A stretch of DNA of 64,000 nt from Diploscapter coronatus (lineage: Eukaryota; Nematoda; Chromadorea; Rhabditida; Rhabditidae). Shown in pieces: positions 26,061 to 38,739 of this stretch (positions within the stretch are counted from its first letter, which is position 1; every line of letters starts with the position of its first letter). Position numbers and translations under genes: made by a program. The DNA lies in contig OZ038422.1 of assembly GCA_964036155.1 (NCBI GenBank), positions 58,613,201 to 58,677,200 on the forward strand, in the 5' to 3' direction. Under the pieces are notes generated by a model. That model saw only the letters and a list, made by a program, of their open reading frames with translations, had not been told where the DNA came from and searched no databases.

Positions 26061-27687
26061 TAGCCATTCCATACAAAAATGGAGAATCGTTAGGAAGGGC
26101 TTGGCACAGCCCGATATAGATTTTCCTGAAAATGGGTCCAAACAATGTAATTAGGGGTGGGGAATCCGAAAATCGAGGTCCCGGATCTCGGGCATGCGTT
26201 CTTTACGCTACAGTAAATGACGTACTGCAAAATTCAAACATCGCTCAGAGGCATAAAAATCGATCAATACCTATATCAAACGATGCAACTCGACGAGATA
26301 AACAACTTTTGTTAACAAATTTTTCCGATCCGATGTTTATATAAAAAGTTATAGACCGAAAAGTGTCAAAATTAGGTCATTTTTCGACATTTTTGATAAT
26401 TACACCTGTAAAACACGATTAGCCGCAACAAATTTTAGCATGGTAATAAAGTTGAATCCTCGGGGCTCACAACGGTATAGATCACGTCGCACAGAGTCGC
26501 GTATCATTCGAGTTTTGATTTTTTGAAAATTTGTGGTCAGTGCCTTTACAGCATAAGTCGCTTTCAAAAAATTATAACTTTCCAATTTTCCGTCCAAATT
26601 TCATTATTATTTTTTTGATTTGCAGATATTGATTAGTAGTTTATTATATAATGAAGAAAGAATTTTTTTATATCTATTTTTGCTTGAACAATTAAAATAT
26701 CACGTCATGGAGGCGTACTTGATATTCTGCATGGCATTTAGCGCGTAAGTTGCGTTGGAAAAAATTCAGTCAGCTTGTATGATGTAGAGTTCTTCATCCT
26801 GATCAACTTTCATTCATGGATTAATCCGCTCCCGTACACCTGTGAGGAGCTATGATTTTTCTTTATGACGAGATCAAAATTGCATTATCTTTTATAATAC
26901 CTAACTTTCAAAAAATTATAACTTTCCAATTTTCCGTCCAAATTTCATTATTATTTTTTATTTTACTAATCTTGGATAGCTAAATACGTGTTTATATTTG
27001 ATTTTCACGAATCCTGCCAAAAATGGATACCGTAGGCATGCGAATATACCGCAATTACCGTACACACATACATGGGTATTGCGTAATTTTAAAATTCCAA
27101 AATTCATAGGATAATGAAATATGGTTCAAATCTATAAAAACAAAAAAATACTCTTGAAATTTGGATGGAAAATTGGAAAGTTATAATTTTTTGAAAGCGA
27201 CTTATGCTGTAAAGGCACTGACCACAAATTTTCAAAAAATCAAAACTCGAATGATACGCGACTCTGTGTGACGTGGCCTATACCATTATGAGCCCCGAGG
27301 ATTCAACTTTATTACTATGCTAAAATTTGTTGCGGCTAATCGTGTTTTACGGATGTAATTATCAAAAATGACGGAAAATGACCCAATTTTGGCATTTTTC
27401 AGTCTATAACTTTTTATGTAAACATCGGATCGGAAAAATTTGTTAACAAAAGTTGTTTATCTCGTCGAGTTGCATCGTTTGATATAGGTATTGATCGATT
27501 TTTATGCCTCTGAGCGATGTTTGAATTTTGCAGTACGTCATTTACTGTAGCGTAAAGAACGCATGCCCGAGATCCGGGACCTCGATTTTCGGATTCCCCA
27601 CCCCTAATTACATTGTTTGGACCCATTTTCAGGAAAATCTATATCGGGCTGTGCCAAGCCATTCTACAAATTTCTATAGAATGGCTA
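26061..27687. mobile_element. Large foldback element with about 500-bp inverted arms, TA-flanked
   Basis: The left arm (about 26061-26610) and right arm (about 27150-27687) are inverted copies. A stretch of about 230 bp from GGCTTGGCACAGCC inward is practically identical between arms; the rest carries a handful of transitions. The outermost motif TAGCCATTC..GAATGGCTA suggests TIRs starting GCCATTC inside a TA target duplication, as in Tc1/mariner-type MITEs. A third copy of an arm segment (TTCAAAAAATTATAACTTTC, 26907 onward) lies in the 540-bp central spacer in direct orientation to the left arm. No transposase frame is present, so it is non-autonomous. High arm identity implies recent origin or arm homogenisation. 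Confidence 0.88.
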
Positions 27688-27744
27688 CTAAACAAATACT
27701 TGACAAATCTCTAAAGATGAGAAACTATGCACTATCACAGTACT

Positions 27745-27981
27745 CTACATTTTGTCCTCTTTGACCATGAAGATCACCTTCTTCTGACTGTGAATGAGAG
27801 TAACAATGTCATGTGAAAGTGACTCACAAGTTTTGGTTGTGCACTCCGTCAGTCTGTGAATAATTTGCATTGCAGCGTCCAGCTGCGTCCTTCCCTCGCT
27901 TTCCCATCCCATTCCTTTCATCCTCAGTTCCCTTGCCAGCTCCATTTTGAGTGCGTCTCCCCGGGGATATCTCTGATCCAT
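27745..27981 (-). CDS. Hypothetical small ORF or first exon
   Basis: Minus-strand frame starting MDQRYPRGDALKMELARELR and continuing through TQLDAAMQIIHRLTECTTKT. It is polar and helical with plausible codon bias. Read through, it ends after 78 codons. A good GTGAGT donor at 27821-27826 would instead make it the first exon of a longer gene, but its phase does not fit the exon at 25118. It lies head-to-head with the ZP-domain gene, with about 470 bp between the start codons. Family not recognised. Confidence 0.35.
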   Translation of the reverse strand: MDQRYPRGDALKMELARELRMKGMGWESEGRTQLDAAMQIIHRLTECTTKTCESLSHDIVTLIHSQKKVIFMVKEDKM

Positions 27982-28450
27982 AGCCTATATCCTCTCTATC
28001 GTCTATCTGCTGCTGCTCTCTCCCAGTCATCTTTCATTTTTGACTGGATTGATTCTCCCATTCCTTCAGAATTCTAACTTCTTTTGTCGGCCTCTTTGCA
28101 TACATATTCTGAGTGCATCGCCATGTAGAAATGCACAGAAGCTGTGATGAATTATCCTAGGACAATTTCCGCTTTTCGTTAGTTACATCCTCACTTTTAT
28201 TTTGAAATCTGAAGTTGGGTTGTTTATCATACTTTTTCTTCGTTCTCTGAAAAATCTTTGAAATGGCTCATTATTGAAATTTAATGGCAGACACTATTTT
28301 TCCTATCTCTTAACTTTCAATAGTTCTCTAAAACACGAATGAAAACTGATGAATGAATAAAGTTTAGAAGAATTGCTCAAGGATGGATAAATGAAATTAC
28401 GAATGCATCAGAGCTGACTATGATTATGGCCTGAAAGTTGAAGACCAAAT

Positions 28451-31155
28451 ATGGCGGCATGTCTTGACTTGATTCTACTTGCAGTGGGTTGTTTATTGGT
28501 AAGTTTTCTCGAACTTATGCGTAAATATCAGTAACAGGAATTGGAGTAGAAAGAGTTTTCAAAGCATGAGAAAAATCATGCTCAGTTCGAACTGACAAAA
28601 TTGCATGAGAACTTCATTTTTTAGCTTCTAAAAATTTTGATTCATTATGAAAAAGCTACTCAGAAGTTAGATTCTATGAAGAACGAATTTGATCTCCATG
28701 ATTTTTCTTTTTAAATCCTACATTTTCACGCTTTAGTTAAGGTTCGAACTACTCGTGGTACTAGCTTCGAAATGGGTGTCCCCATTTTCGAGTACTCACA
28801 TTTAGTATCCCCTCATAAACTGGCAGTTCACTAGCTAATGAGCCAAGATGACAAGCTCGTTCTCCAAATGCAGTGTTGCAATGTGCAATTTGCACACATT
28901 CTATGCCATATTACGACTGTCTGTCTCATTGGATAATTCACTCGAATTGTGAATTTTGACAGTGAAGGGCAATGACATAGATGAAAAGCGACGAAAACCG
29001 CCAGAGTGGTCTATAGGGAATTCGAGATTACAGACACAGATAGGGGAGGATTGAGAAATAAAGATATGAAGGGATGAAAGCTAAGGATAATTGGGGAGTA
29101 AGATTTCATGAAAGTCTTAAAAGAGTTGTTTTTTTTTTAAGTATCACCTACTTTTTTTGATAATAAAACTGAAAAAGAAGATGATCTTCACGATAGAGTA
29201 AAGAGTGGGGATGTTAACTGACAGATACTAAATTTAGGCTGCCTCAATGACGAATGCAAACAGCGTGAATGGCAACGAGTATTCTGATCTGATGAGGAAA
29301 GCGATTGGAGTTCGGATAGAAGAGATCGGCCTGAGCTGGCATGGAAACAGGACGACGATGGCTGGTGGAAGGAAGACCAGACCGCCCAGATGCACTCTCA
29401 CTTTACACAAGTCAGACTGGAATCGGTTCGAATAGCATAGAGTGCATGTTGTTGAGAGAAATTGGGTCATTTTACTTCTCCATTTATGAAATTACCGTAA
29501 TCTGATCATTCTACATTATCTATTGTCTATATGAAGGAATTCAGAGGTTCACAAAATGATAGGATATTTTCTAAAGAAACTGCTGTAATTTAAAGAAAAG
29601 TACCATTCGTACTGTGACAAGAAGTCGTCGTATTTCATAGACGATCTACCATTTTTTTTCCAAAAGTTGTAAAAAAAACCAAATGCATAACTGCATTTAA
29701 ATGCACTTTATATTTATTTAATTTCACAACCAAAATGAAAAGTAAAATGATGCAATACGAATGCGAGGAGAGAGAAATAGAAGGAATGAAGAAGGGGTCA
29801 AGTTTGAGAGGAAAAATGGTACAAATTTAGGGATACCTGCGCAAAACCGCGATTAATGAGTACTGATAAAATTCTCTGGTCGACGAGGATTTGCTACAAA
29901 TGGCAGTGCGAAACAAGTAAGATGTTTATATTTACATATCATTCCTTCATGCAAAATGCAGGATTTCTAATCGGACACAACAAATACCCTTTTGGTTTAG
30001 AGATTCAAAGTTTACGTCATCTACGAAATATCGTAACATTAGTAGAGAAGCGTCACTGCATTTTATATTGAATGCATGACTTTATCTAAGAACACGATAT
30101 TTCCAACTGATAACTATGTATCTTAATAAATGCCACAATATTTCCTAGCTTCCTAATTTATCAAAATCTGAAAATTTCAGCTGAGTATGCAATGCTAGTG
30201 CATAACTGCTATATTGGAAGTGCAAGGAATCCACTATACATAATTCGAGAGGACGGGTGAGAAGAATTAATTCAGACCTAGGCAGGGTTAAGCTAAGTCC
30301 TTTGTATATATTCATCCTTAATTATAGGGAAATATTTAGTTACAATTTTAGTGGTCAATCTTTGAGTCAATTTTCTATATAGGATTTTTTTCGGACTCTA
30401 TCCCCTATTTTTTCTTCTTTTAACTGAAAGTTTGCCTAGATCTGGATTGTGTGAACAAGAAAAATTGTCGATAATTTCAGATGCACAACAGAAGGAGCAA
30501 TAATGAGTTCGCCTTCGTACAACTCGTTCACTCGCGCCGTGGCAATCGGCTATTTGTCTGTGAGAGAACTCGGAATGCAACATGTCACTATCAAATGCAA
30601 TGTCAGACTGTGCCACTTGTGTGACGAAGATTGTCAAGAAATTACGGTAAGAGCGTTTGTCAGATCTAAAGAAACAGATGTATGGTAACATATGAGCATG
30701 CTAAATCAACCAATTCAACTTTTTTACTAATGATTTATGCGTCATGTTAGACAGAAAAATGACCAAGCAAGAACACATTCTACCAAAAGAAGAGATTTTG
30801 ATAAACCATGAGAGCAGAAATTCAAGAGAAAGCAGATAAATCCTATTTAGGAAAAGACTTGTTCTTCAAGAAATTGTGATCAAAAATGTCATTGAAAATC
30901 AACGAATTTGGGAAAAATCCAATAGAATTGGATGATACACGAATTTAGCCTCCGCGGAGCTGTTCTGATTACGAGAAAGAACGAGATATGGATTACGATA
31001 GAATGTGGAATGCGAGCAGTCGAGTGCAATCGCTTTGCAGACCTGCTCCTTCTTCCGTCCCTTCTTCCAATCACTCGTTCAATCTCATTTCTATATTCTC
31101 TATTCTTCTATACTGCATGATTTCACTTCTTTTGCATGTAAATATGTTTCCCTGA
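28451..31155 (+). CDS. Small membrane-anchored ZP-domain protein (ZP-C half)
   Basis: Plus-strand exons with matching phases: 28451-28498, 29238-29425, 29831-29916, 30181-30256, 30481-30646 and 30949-31155. Exon 1, MAACLDLILLAVGCLL, is a signal peptide. The core reads RICYKWQCETTEYAMLVHNC, then YIGSARNPLYIIREDGCTTE, then HVTIKCNVRLCHLCDEDC, then PPRSCSDYEKE, which follows the ZP-C pattern of nematode cuticlin-like proteins (YHKW-C, VVHSC, L-DEDGC, F-CQ-, C-C, PP-C). The last exon ends in a hydrophobic segment, FNLISIFSILLYCMISLLLH, a membrane anchor. Only about 65 Cys-poor residues precede the core, so ZP-N is absent or lies in an exon I could not see in the 739-bp first intron. Such proteins build cuticle or other apical matrix. 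The exon 1 join is the weakest part. Confidence 0.75.
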
Positions 31156-31159
31156 TCTG

Positions 31160-31165
31160 AATAAA
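31160..31165 (+). terminator. AATAAA poly(A) signal of the ZP-domain gene
   Basis: An AATAAA hexamer starts 5 nt after the TGA stop of the ZP gene. It would give a very short 3' UTR, in keeping with nematode mRNAs. The region up to 31478 separates two convergent genes and shows nothing else. Confidence 0.5.
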
Positions 31166-31478
31166 TGAGCAATTACGAGGATGAAATAAACGGTTTTTCT
31201 TACAGGTTTCGACAGCAGATAAATTTAAGAGAGGATTTAAAAGCACGCTTTTCAAGAATAGTAGTTATTGCTAAACTAAAATAACGTTTCGCCGGTTAAA
31301 AATAACAATACAGTTAAAAAATTCCGAAAGAGGGGTTGAATTTCTCACACGTTGAAAGTCTCGACAAATAAAAAAGAATGATTGCACGATCTTAAATTTT
31401 TAGCGTTCATCCTCGAGCCTAGCATATATGAATAACTGATAAAAGTTGCAAGTTTTATAAAAATGGAATGATTTGCGT

Positions 31479-34400
31479 CTAATTGCTCTGCAGATTGGTG
31501 TGTCTTTTCCTGACAGGCTCCTCGTCCCAGTCATCTGCTTCCCCATTCGCCGTCCGTCTCTTCTTTAAGATCACAACCGGCTCATCGTCGAAATCATCCA
31601 AATCATGCACTTCCTTGCCTTCCTTCCCATTCTTCTGCATTTCCTGCGTCTGCTCTCTTCCACTCGAATCGTTGCTCAGGGTTATCAGCTGAAAATTACT
31701 ACTATCATTTTAGCTGTAAAATCATAGATATTGAATAGAAGAAAAATTCTTATAAGTTAGTAGAGGGATATTGATTCTCAAAATAGTCGGATATTTTTTT
31801 GAAAAAATCGAACTAGAAATGTTGCATGAACGTGTCAATGAATTAAAGAATGCATCATCACTTGAAAAATATCCTTTTTAAATGACCAGGAATTTTGGCA
31901 GTGCAGCAGAGCTGGTCGGAATTTCAATTTTGAAAAATTTAGAATCAGAATCGAAATTCTGAACACCCCTGCAGTGTAGTGAAAATTTTTTGCAGTGTAG
32001 AACGGTGAAGTGCGAAATTTTTGCACTGTCAACATATCTGTAAATGACTAATTGAGAGCAATAAGATTCCTAAACTCGTATTGCGCAAGTGATTCCATAA
32101 TTTCACTTTCTTTCGAAGCAGTGAAATATCATAGAAAAAGAATTGAATGATCGTACCGGAATACAAGGAGGTGAAGGCATAGCTGACGAGCTGAAAGAAG
32201 AAGAGGATGTGGGTGTCATGAATCGGCGAATGTCCTGTGTCTGGGTCGGTCCCACATTCTTGTGCATTTCATCGGACTCTTTGAACGAGTCACTCGATAG
32301 GTCCACCTAAAACATCACATTTTCAACGCCAACAAATCAAAAGATCGAATTCCTCGAGTTCATAAAGTTAACAGAAACAGATTGCGTAAAGAATAAATTT
32401 AGACTACGAAAGCATCTAAATACCAATATCTGAAAAGCTTGCCTGTCCAAGAATGTACAGTTTCTTCTGAACGAGGTCCCAAATCGGATCGTCTGCAGTA
32501 TTTTTGGCGAGGAGAATTTGCACGTAGACGGAATCCTTCTGACCGACGCGGTGGGCTCGATCTTCTGCCTGAAATTATTTTAAAAACTAAAGTTTTTTTT
32601 CGTTTGATGCAAGTGCCATTTTTAGCCATGAAAAATTCAAAGATAAACTTTATCGAAAAAGCGCATCTACAAAGAGGATAAAAGCTTCGATTTTCACCTG
32701 CATGAGTTTGTACAAGAATAAACGGAAAAGATAGAAAAGATTTTCATAGAATATTAGGTTTGAAGAAAAAATAACTTAATAACCTGAACGATGAATCCCG
32801 GATTGAAGTGGAGCTCAGCGAAGATGACGACGGAAGCAGCGGTGAGAGTGATGCCGACGCCTGCTGCCGAGATCGACAGAATAGCTACACGAACTGCTGG
32901 GTCTGTCTGCAAAACAGAAAATTGAAGTTGAACAAGTGAACGAGGTAAAATAACCTGGAATTCCTTGCAGAGTGGTCCTCTGTCCTTGTTCGGAGTCGAT
33001 CCGTCGATCCGAATCCATCGCAGACCCTTGTTACATATCTGAAATTTCACCAGAACTAAATTAATTTGAACATGATCATTTGCCAAAATTTGGAATCTCC
33101 ATATAATGCCCCTTCAGTTTTTCCAATCAACATTATTTGCTTCAAAAAAACTCAAATTTCACTTTTGAAAAGTGGATAATAATAACGAGTGAATTTCTAT
33201 TCACTCTAGCATATACGAGCAAGCTACTTACGAATAACCTTACTCAAATTTCCAAAACAAACTAACCTCAGTCTGAATGGCGTCCATGACGACCTTATGA
33301 TGGGCGAAGATAAGCAGCTTTCTTGTTTCGCGTTCGTCGCTGAAATAAGTCTCTGTGATGTACGAGCAGACTGCAGCTGCCTGCAATTCAATCATCCTCT
33401 TTGTCCCATTCAGTATCAACAAGTCCTACCTTTGCAACTCCAGTTTCCCTGTAGTACTCGATCAGACTGTTGTTGCCTTCGCCTTCCTGAATTGAATTCA
33501 TTGACTAGTCTACGGAGTGAAATTTTAGATCAAAGGTATACAGAAATGTTCGTTTCCCTTGTTCGATCACCAAATTACTCTTCGTATACCCTATCTTGGG
33601 ATGAATAGTACTTCATCGAGAAGGGGTTGTTCAAATCAAAGCATGCTATATAAATTCCGTTCATCTTTCTGATAGAAAAACCAATTCACTCTCAAATTCA
33701 GCGAAATTATTAATAGTCCCAAGAAATGATTCAAACATTGTATTGCCGAGGTTGAAGACATACAAAAATGGCCGAATTGTCATTAGTCCCGCCTTCATTG
33801 TGTTTCTCGTATTCCAACTTCGCCCTGCGCAGTGCTTCCATTCGATAGTCGATTGCCTTGCCCGAGAGGTAGATTATCTGAATTCACAATTGGATAGCTC
33901 CGAATTTATTCACTTCCCGTCGAATACAGGCTAATTTAGGGATGCGAAAAATGATCTTATCAAAATGCAGCGGAAAAGATGGACTTGCAAATAAATTCCT
34001 AAACAATTTCAGTCAATTGATGACGCTTTTATAATAGACACATTATAAGTCTTTACGATAACGAATATAAGAAGGTAAACCATTTTTAACGAACGGCAAC
34101 TAGGGAATAATATTACGCTTTCATAACAAGACATTTCATCCTTGCCAAACCTCACCTCACTCAATAGTTTCTAACAATAAATCTTGTCATTTCAAGTCTC
34201 GTAGTCAAGAATTTTGATCATTTCCGAATTGTTGAATGGGCATACCTTTCGGCACTTTGCAGGCAGCTCTTTGAGGACATTGGCTTTGAGTCTGCGAATC
34301 ATGATTCGTTTCATGAGGATCGCCTTCAGCTCGCCGCTGTTCTTGCAGCCTTTCGCCTGAACAATTCCTATTCATTCTTTTTGATCAGAGACGAAGAAAC

Positions 34401-37400
34401 TTCGAAAGTGAATTGGCCCATCTTTCCGTCGCAATATTTGTAGGCGAATTTGCGGAAATTGGGGAAGAGCTTCTTGTCGATGAGGCGGACTTGCGAGAAG
34501 AGCTCGGAAGGACGCGACAGAGCCGGAGTGCCTGACAGCAGGATCACTCGCTTGGCGACTTTCTGAAATTGAAGACATCCGACTTCTTTAAGTTAAAATT
34601 GTTGGCCTGCACCTCTAATCAAAAACTCGTACCTGCCTAGCCCTTTAATATTTTCGAAATTTGGAATATACACCCATCCTATCCTACGAGTCCTTTTTTA
34701 GAAGTCTGAAAACATACAGAAATGGCTGTTGCAGCCTTGGTTCGCTGCGAGCTGCCAGCCTTGAGCATGTGCGACTCGTCAAAAATGAGTACGTTGTACT
34801 TCGTGGCGATCAGTTCCAACTTCTTGTTCGTCATCAGATCGTAGCTGATTATCACTATCTGAAAAGGATAAAAAGTAATGATTGAAAGTTTGAAAATGCA
34901 TGATTGCGAGAACTCAGACTTTTCTATCAAACTGAAATTCTTACAGTATCGACAGCGTTGGAGAGAGGCAGAAGATCAGTGCCCTTGTCGATCATGACGA
35001 TGTTCTGCACAGAAGGGAGGAACGTGCTAATTTGCTGAAAATTTGCTCGTTGGACAAGTATTTATTCCAAGGGAAGAGTATTTCAAAATGGTTATGGCAT
35101 GAGGATGACTCATAGATTTTTAATGCAGAAGTTCGAAAAAGTTCGTTTGATTAGGGTAAAATTTAGTTTTCTTTAACGATATCGAACTTTTAATGAACTC
35201 ACAATTTCCCAGGCTGATTTAACAGAAGATGGACAGACGATGAGCAGAGGCCATTCGGTTCTGAAAAACGAAGAAGAATCGAAATAAAAAATGATGAAGC
35301 AGTTTGAAAAATGCCCAACACCTTTCTCTTTCTAACTCGTCTATCTCTTTCACTTACTATTTCCATGAGTATTGCAATTTGCTTTAAAAAGATGGCAATC
35401 AAACCTGTAACAGTATGCAGCCACGAGAGCCTGCACAGACTTTCCCAATCCCATCTCGTCGGCTATCATCGCGCGTCCGCCGCGCTCCAACACAAATCTG
35501 CAAAAAAATATCTGATTCGTATCATGGGAGTGAGAAGAATCGAGAAATGGAAGTCCAGTTTTGTTAGAAAGCTTGATCTTCACTTTAGAAAATTAGATCA
35601 TTTTGATTGTAGTTGAGAGGCTGCTCATAAAAATTACAAAAAAGTAAGAAAAAATGTAAATTGCTCGGAAAATCTCAATGGAGCTATGGTTAAATGAAAT
35701 CAGATGGAAACAGCCAATAAAATTCTGATGGTTTAATAATGCAAGTGTTTCGGGTGGATTTGATTTGAATGACTTTGATGAAGCGTTATCTGACCTGACT
35801 CCTTCCTTCTGATAGGGGAAGAGCATATTTAGCTGCGCTTCAGGAATCATTGCAATCAGGTCGTCAGGCACTGAATTCACCTTGAAGTTGGTGACCGTGT
35901 CGATGGCTGTCTTGGGAGGGAACGAGACTGTCGCAGAAATTTTCTAAAACAGATTTGTAAGCTTTCGAACCGCATGAAACGAGATGGTGCATATTTCCGA
36001 GAAACGGAAAGAAGGCATACTCTTTTCTCTCGAAAAGGCACACCTTGCAAGTCTGTCTGAAGAATGACATTGAATGAGATCATGAAAATGAACAATAAAT
36101 AATTATAGTTCTTAGGATAAAATATTACAGAACAAGCGTCTTCTTCATTTTTTAAAATTATAAATTTGCAGCTTATAATAATCTTAATTTTCATGTTTTT
36201 TCCATACATCGAATGACAAGTCTTATCCTTTGAAAGTCTCGTCTTTATCCTTAACTGTTCGCCGAGAAAAGGCAGTCTTCTTCCCCACATTTTCACTTAA
36301 TGTATACCATCTTTCAAAGGATAAGGTTTGTCACGCACTGCATGATCGCTCAAGAATTGGTCCCTGAGCATTTTGATGAATTTCATGTGATTCATAATCG
36401 TTCGTACTTTCATGAATGGATGTTTGACTTCTCAACTTAGATCGAGCAGAAATGAACTCGCCTTGCTACTTTTGAAATCCCTCTCGAGTTGCCTGGCCTG
36501 TTGCATGGGAACGGACCACTCGTTTCTGCTCTTGTCGAATACCGCACCGGAAGTCTGCTTGATGATTGCTGTCGCGAACGAATGACTGGGAGCACATTTC
36601 ACCTGAACGGAAATACTTTCATTCAACATAAGTCATCAATGTAATGCGAGTATGACTAATAGGAAGAAAAAAAAACGAATAGATTCTTGCAATAAGTCCG
36701 ATAAAAGGTGAAGACTAATTTACGAGAAAATCTTGGAATTTTACAAGAACTACGTTCGTCTTCAGTTTATACAATCCACTACAACTATAGTTCTCGATCT
36801 TTCAAGCTATTTCTGTTTCAGGACTCAGAAAATGTGACTTACAACCATCCGATCGCCTTGCGTCAATTCGAAGGTGACCTTGATCTTCGGGATGAGGAAT
36901 CCGCTCGGAGTCGAAGGGGAATTGACTCGAGAAGTGGAGGGCCGACCGCTGAATGAGGACGACGAGGCAGACAGGGATCGGCTGAACTGAAGACAGGAAT
37001 TGACTAAAGAGTGACAGACGAGAAGGAACACATACAGCAGACGACGATGGAGTGGCTGAATTGGACGGAGTTGGAGTGGGGTGATTGCGAATGGAGAGCA
37101 GTAAGGAGGGCGAAGGGGAAATGCCTGACACAGTCGGTTGGGAGATAGATGGGCTCATCGACTGACGTTGCAGGGCCTGAACATGGTCACTTTTGTAAAT
37201 CAGGATGAAGGGTTTCTTCAATGAACTTAGATTTCTCTACAATCGTCATTCGAAAAAAAATAGTAGAACTCGCAAAGATTAGTTATTTGCAGACTTGCAA
37301 GTTTTCCTGAACTTTGCAACTGCATTGCAGTTTGTTGTTTTCTTGCTAGTCTAGTTAGTTGAAAGAATTTTTGGATATCACAAAAACTTCTCAGTTCCTG

Positions 37401-37753
37401 TACGGTAGTAAATAGATAATGAAAAGGAGCGAATGAGAATGCTCTGCTATCAACTACTAGTTGAAGGCAGGAGGAATATGCAGAGCTGAAAATTTTAAAG
37501 CCGTGGAAATGAGGAGCAAATATCAGGACAGTCTTATTCAGTAAGAAGTTTGATTCTGCACGTTTCTGTCGGGAAGATGGAAGAGGAGAGAAATTCAAAT
37601 TAGGGAATATTCTTCCTGATTGACTTCACTTACCTGCGTCCTTGCAGCCTCCTCTGCTGCCGCTTCCCTGGCCTTCCTCTCAGCCGAGAGCTGTAGAGCC
37701 CGAGCTCTGTTCTGCGCAATCCTCGCTCGATCTGCATCCGTCAGAGTCGACAT
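31479..37753 (-). CDS. SMARCAL1: SMARCAL1/HARP annealing helicase
   Basis: ATG at 37753 lies 2 nt after TTTTTCAG. The first exon, LTDADRARIAQNRARALQLS, matches the N-terminal RPA-binding motif of SMARCAL1 (LTEEQR-KIEENR--AL). A Ser/Pro linker follows (about 36960-37170). One HARP-like domain spans KIKVTFELTQGDRMVV and SGAVFDKSRNEWSVPM (36432-36629). The SNF2 core holds motif I IADEMGLGKSVQA (35350-35510), motif II VLIFDESHMLK, LLSGTPALSRPSEL, RWIRIDGSTPNKDRGPL, ILSISAAGVGITLTAA, and motif VI AEDRAHRVGQKDSVYVQILL. DESH in motif II and the TADDPIWDLVQKKLYILG segment are typical of SMARCAL1. The acidic C-terminal tail ends RKRHTNLQSN. It rewinds RPA-coated DNA at stalled forks. Some intron limits are approximate; introns carry small repeat fragments. 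Confidence 0.95.
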
Positions 37754-38739
37754 CTCTGAAAAATACAAAAATCGATCGAAACCGCAGAAAAGCAGACGAA
37801 GAAAATCGAAAATGAATGGGCACAACAACTTGCAAAAATTCACGGCTTCATTTATTCAACTCTAACAATAAATTAGGAACCGTCAAACCGCGCCCCTTTT
37901 CCTTGTCCGCAAATACGAGGCGTCGCGTCGAGTTTTCGATTTTATCTTTATCTTTTACCAATTTTATGCTAATTTTTGCTAGTTTTTTTCACCTCCGAGG
38001 ATGGATGAAGGACCCAATGAGAACCTCAAAAATGAGTCTTTCATTCAGTTTCGATGAATTCCTGATTATGGCTGACGGTCCCTACAGCTAGCAAAACTCC
38101 ACGAACTCCGCTGAAGATAGACGGGAAATTAATTTCTTCGCATTCTCTCGTTTTTTGATTGTTGTACACCCCTGTTCCCTTTGTAACTAGGTTTAGTTTG
38201 TGACTCGGTAAGCAGTATGTTGTCTCAGTGTGATCAGTTCATCGAGTAGAATTTCGAATCTTGATTTTCCCCTATCCTACTTTATCCTCAACTCTAAAGT
38301 GACATTTGTAAAATTTGTCGTCTATGAACTTTACCAGAAGATGTCCTTGATCAATAAGTTTTAATTTTTACAGGGGCTGATCTGACATGGTAAGCTTGTC
38401 AGAGAAACTTTGATGAAAATCAATTTTGAACAGATTTGTAACTACTTTTCTGAAATCTTGAGCCGCACCCGACCCGCGAGTGCGGGTTTTTGTTAACAAG
38501 TCTGATTTTGAACCGAACATCACAAATAAATTTTTATATCTTTTCGACATGAGAATTAGTCATTTCATCATTCTATCGACGACATTTTGTCTGCTCCTGT
38601 AATCATGGCATCTTTTCATTCGTTATTCTCGTCTTTCTCCTCTTGCTTCTGTAGTTTCATTGCAACAAACGAACAAAACAAGTCAATTACGAGGCTGCTC
38701 GTTTTTATCATTCGGGGATTTTCCACTCATTTTACATCT
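37754..38739. other. Gap between the 80-residue gene and SMARCAL1
   Basis: About 1 kb on the same strand side of both genes. On the minus strand, AATAAA (37851-37856) lies about 95 nt before the SMARCAL1 acceptor, the spacing seen in the upstream operon, but the long gap makes operon membership doubtful. A GC-rich hairpin followed by a T-run lies at about 38472-38490. Confidence 0.4.

Noticed and set aside
26132..27626. Two 70-codon frames of nearly the same protein in opposite orientation
   Set aside because: They are simply the two inverted arms of the foldback element; no second codon-level evidence of coding.
38472..38490. ACCCGC..GCGGGT hairpin followed by a T-run, like a bacterial terminator
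   Set aside because: The surrounding genes are spliced nuclear genes; Rho-independent terminators do not apply. Probably chance or a small repeat.
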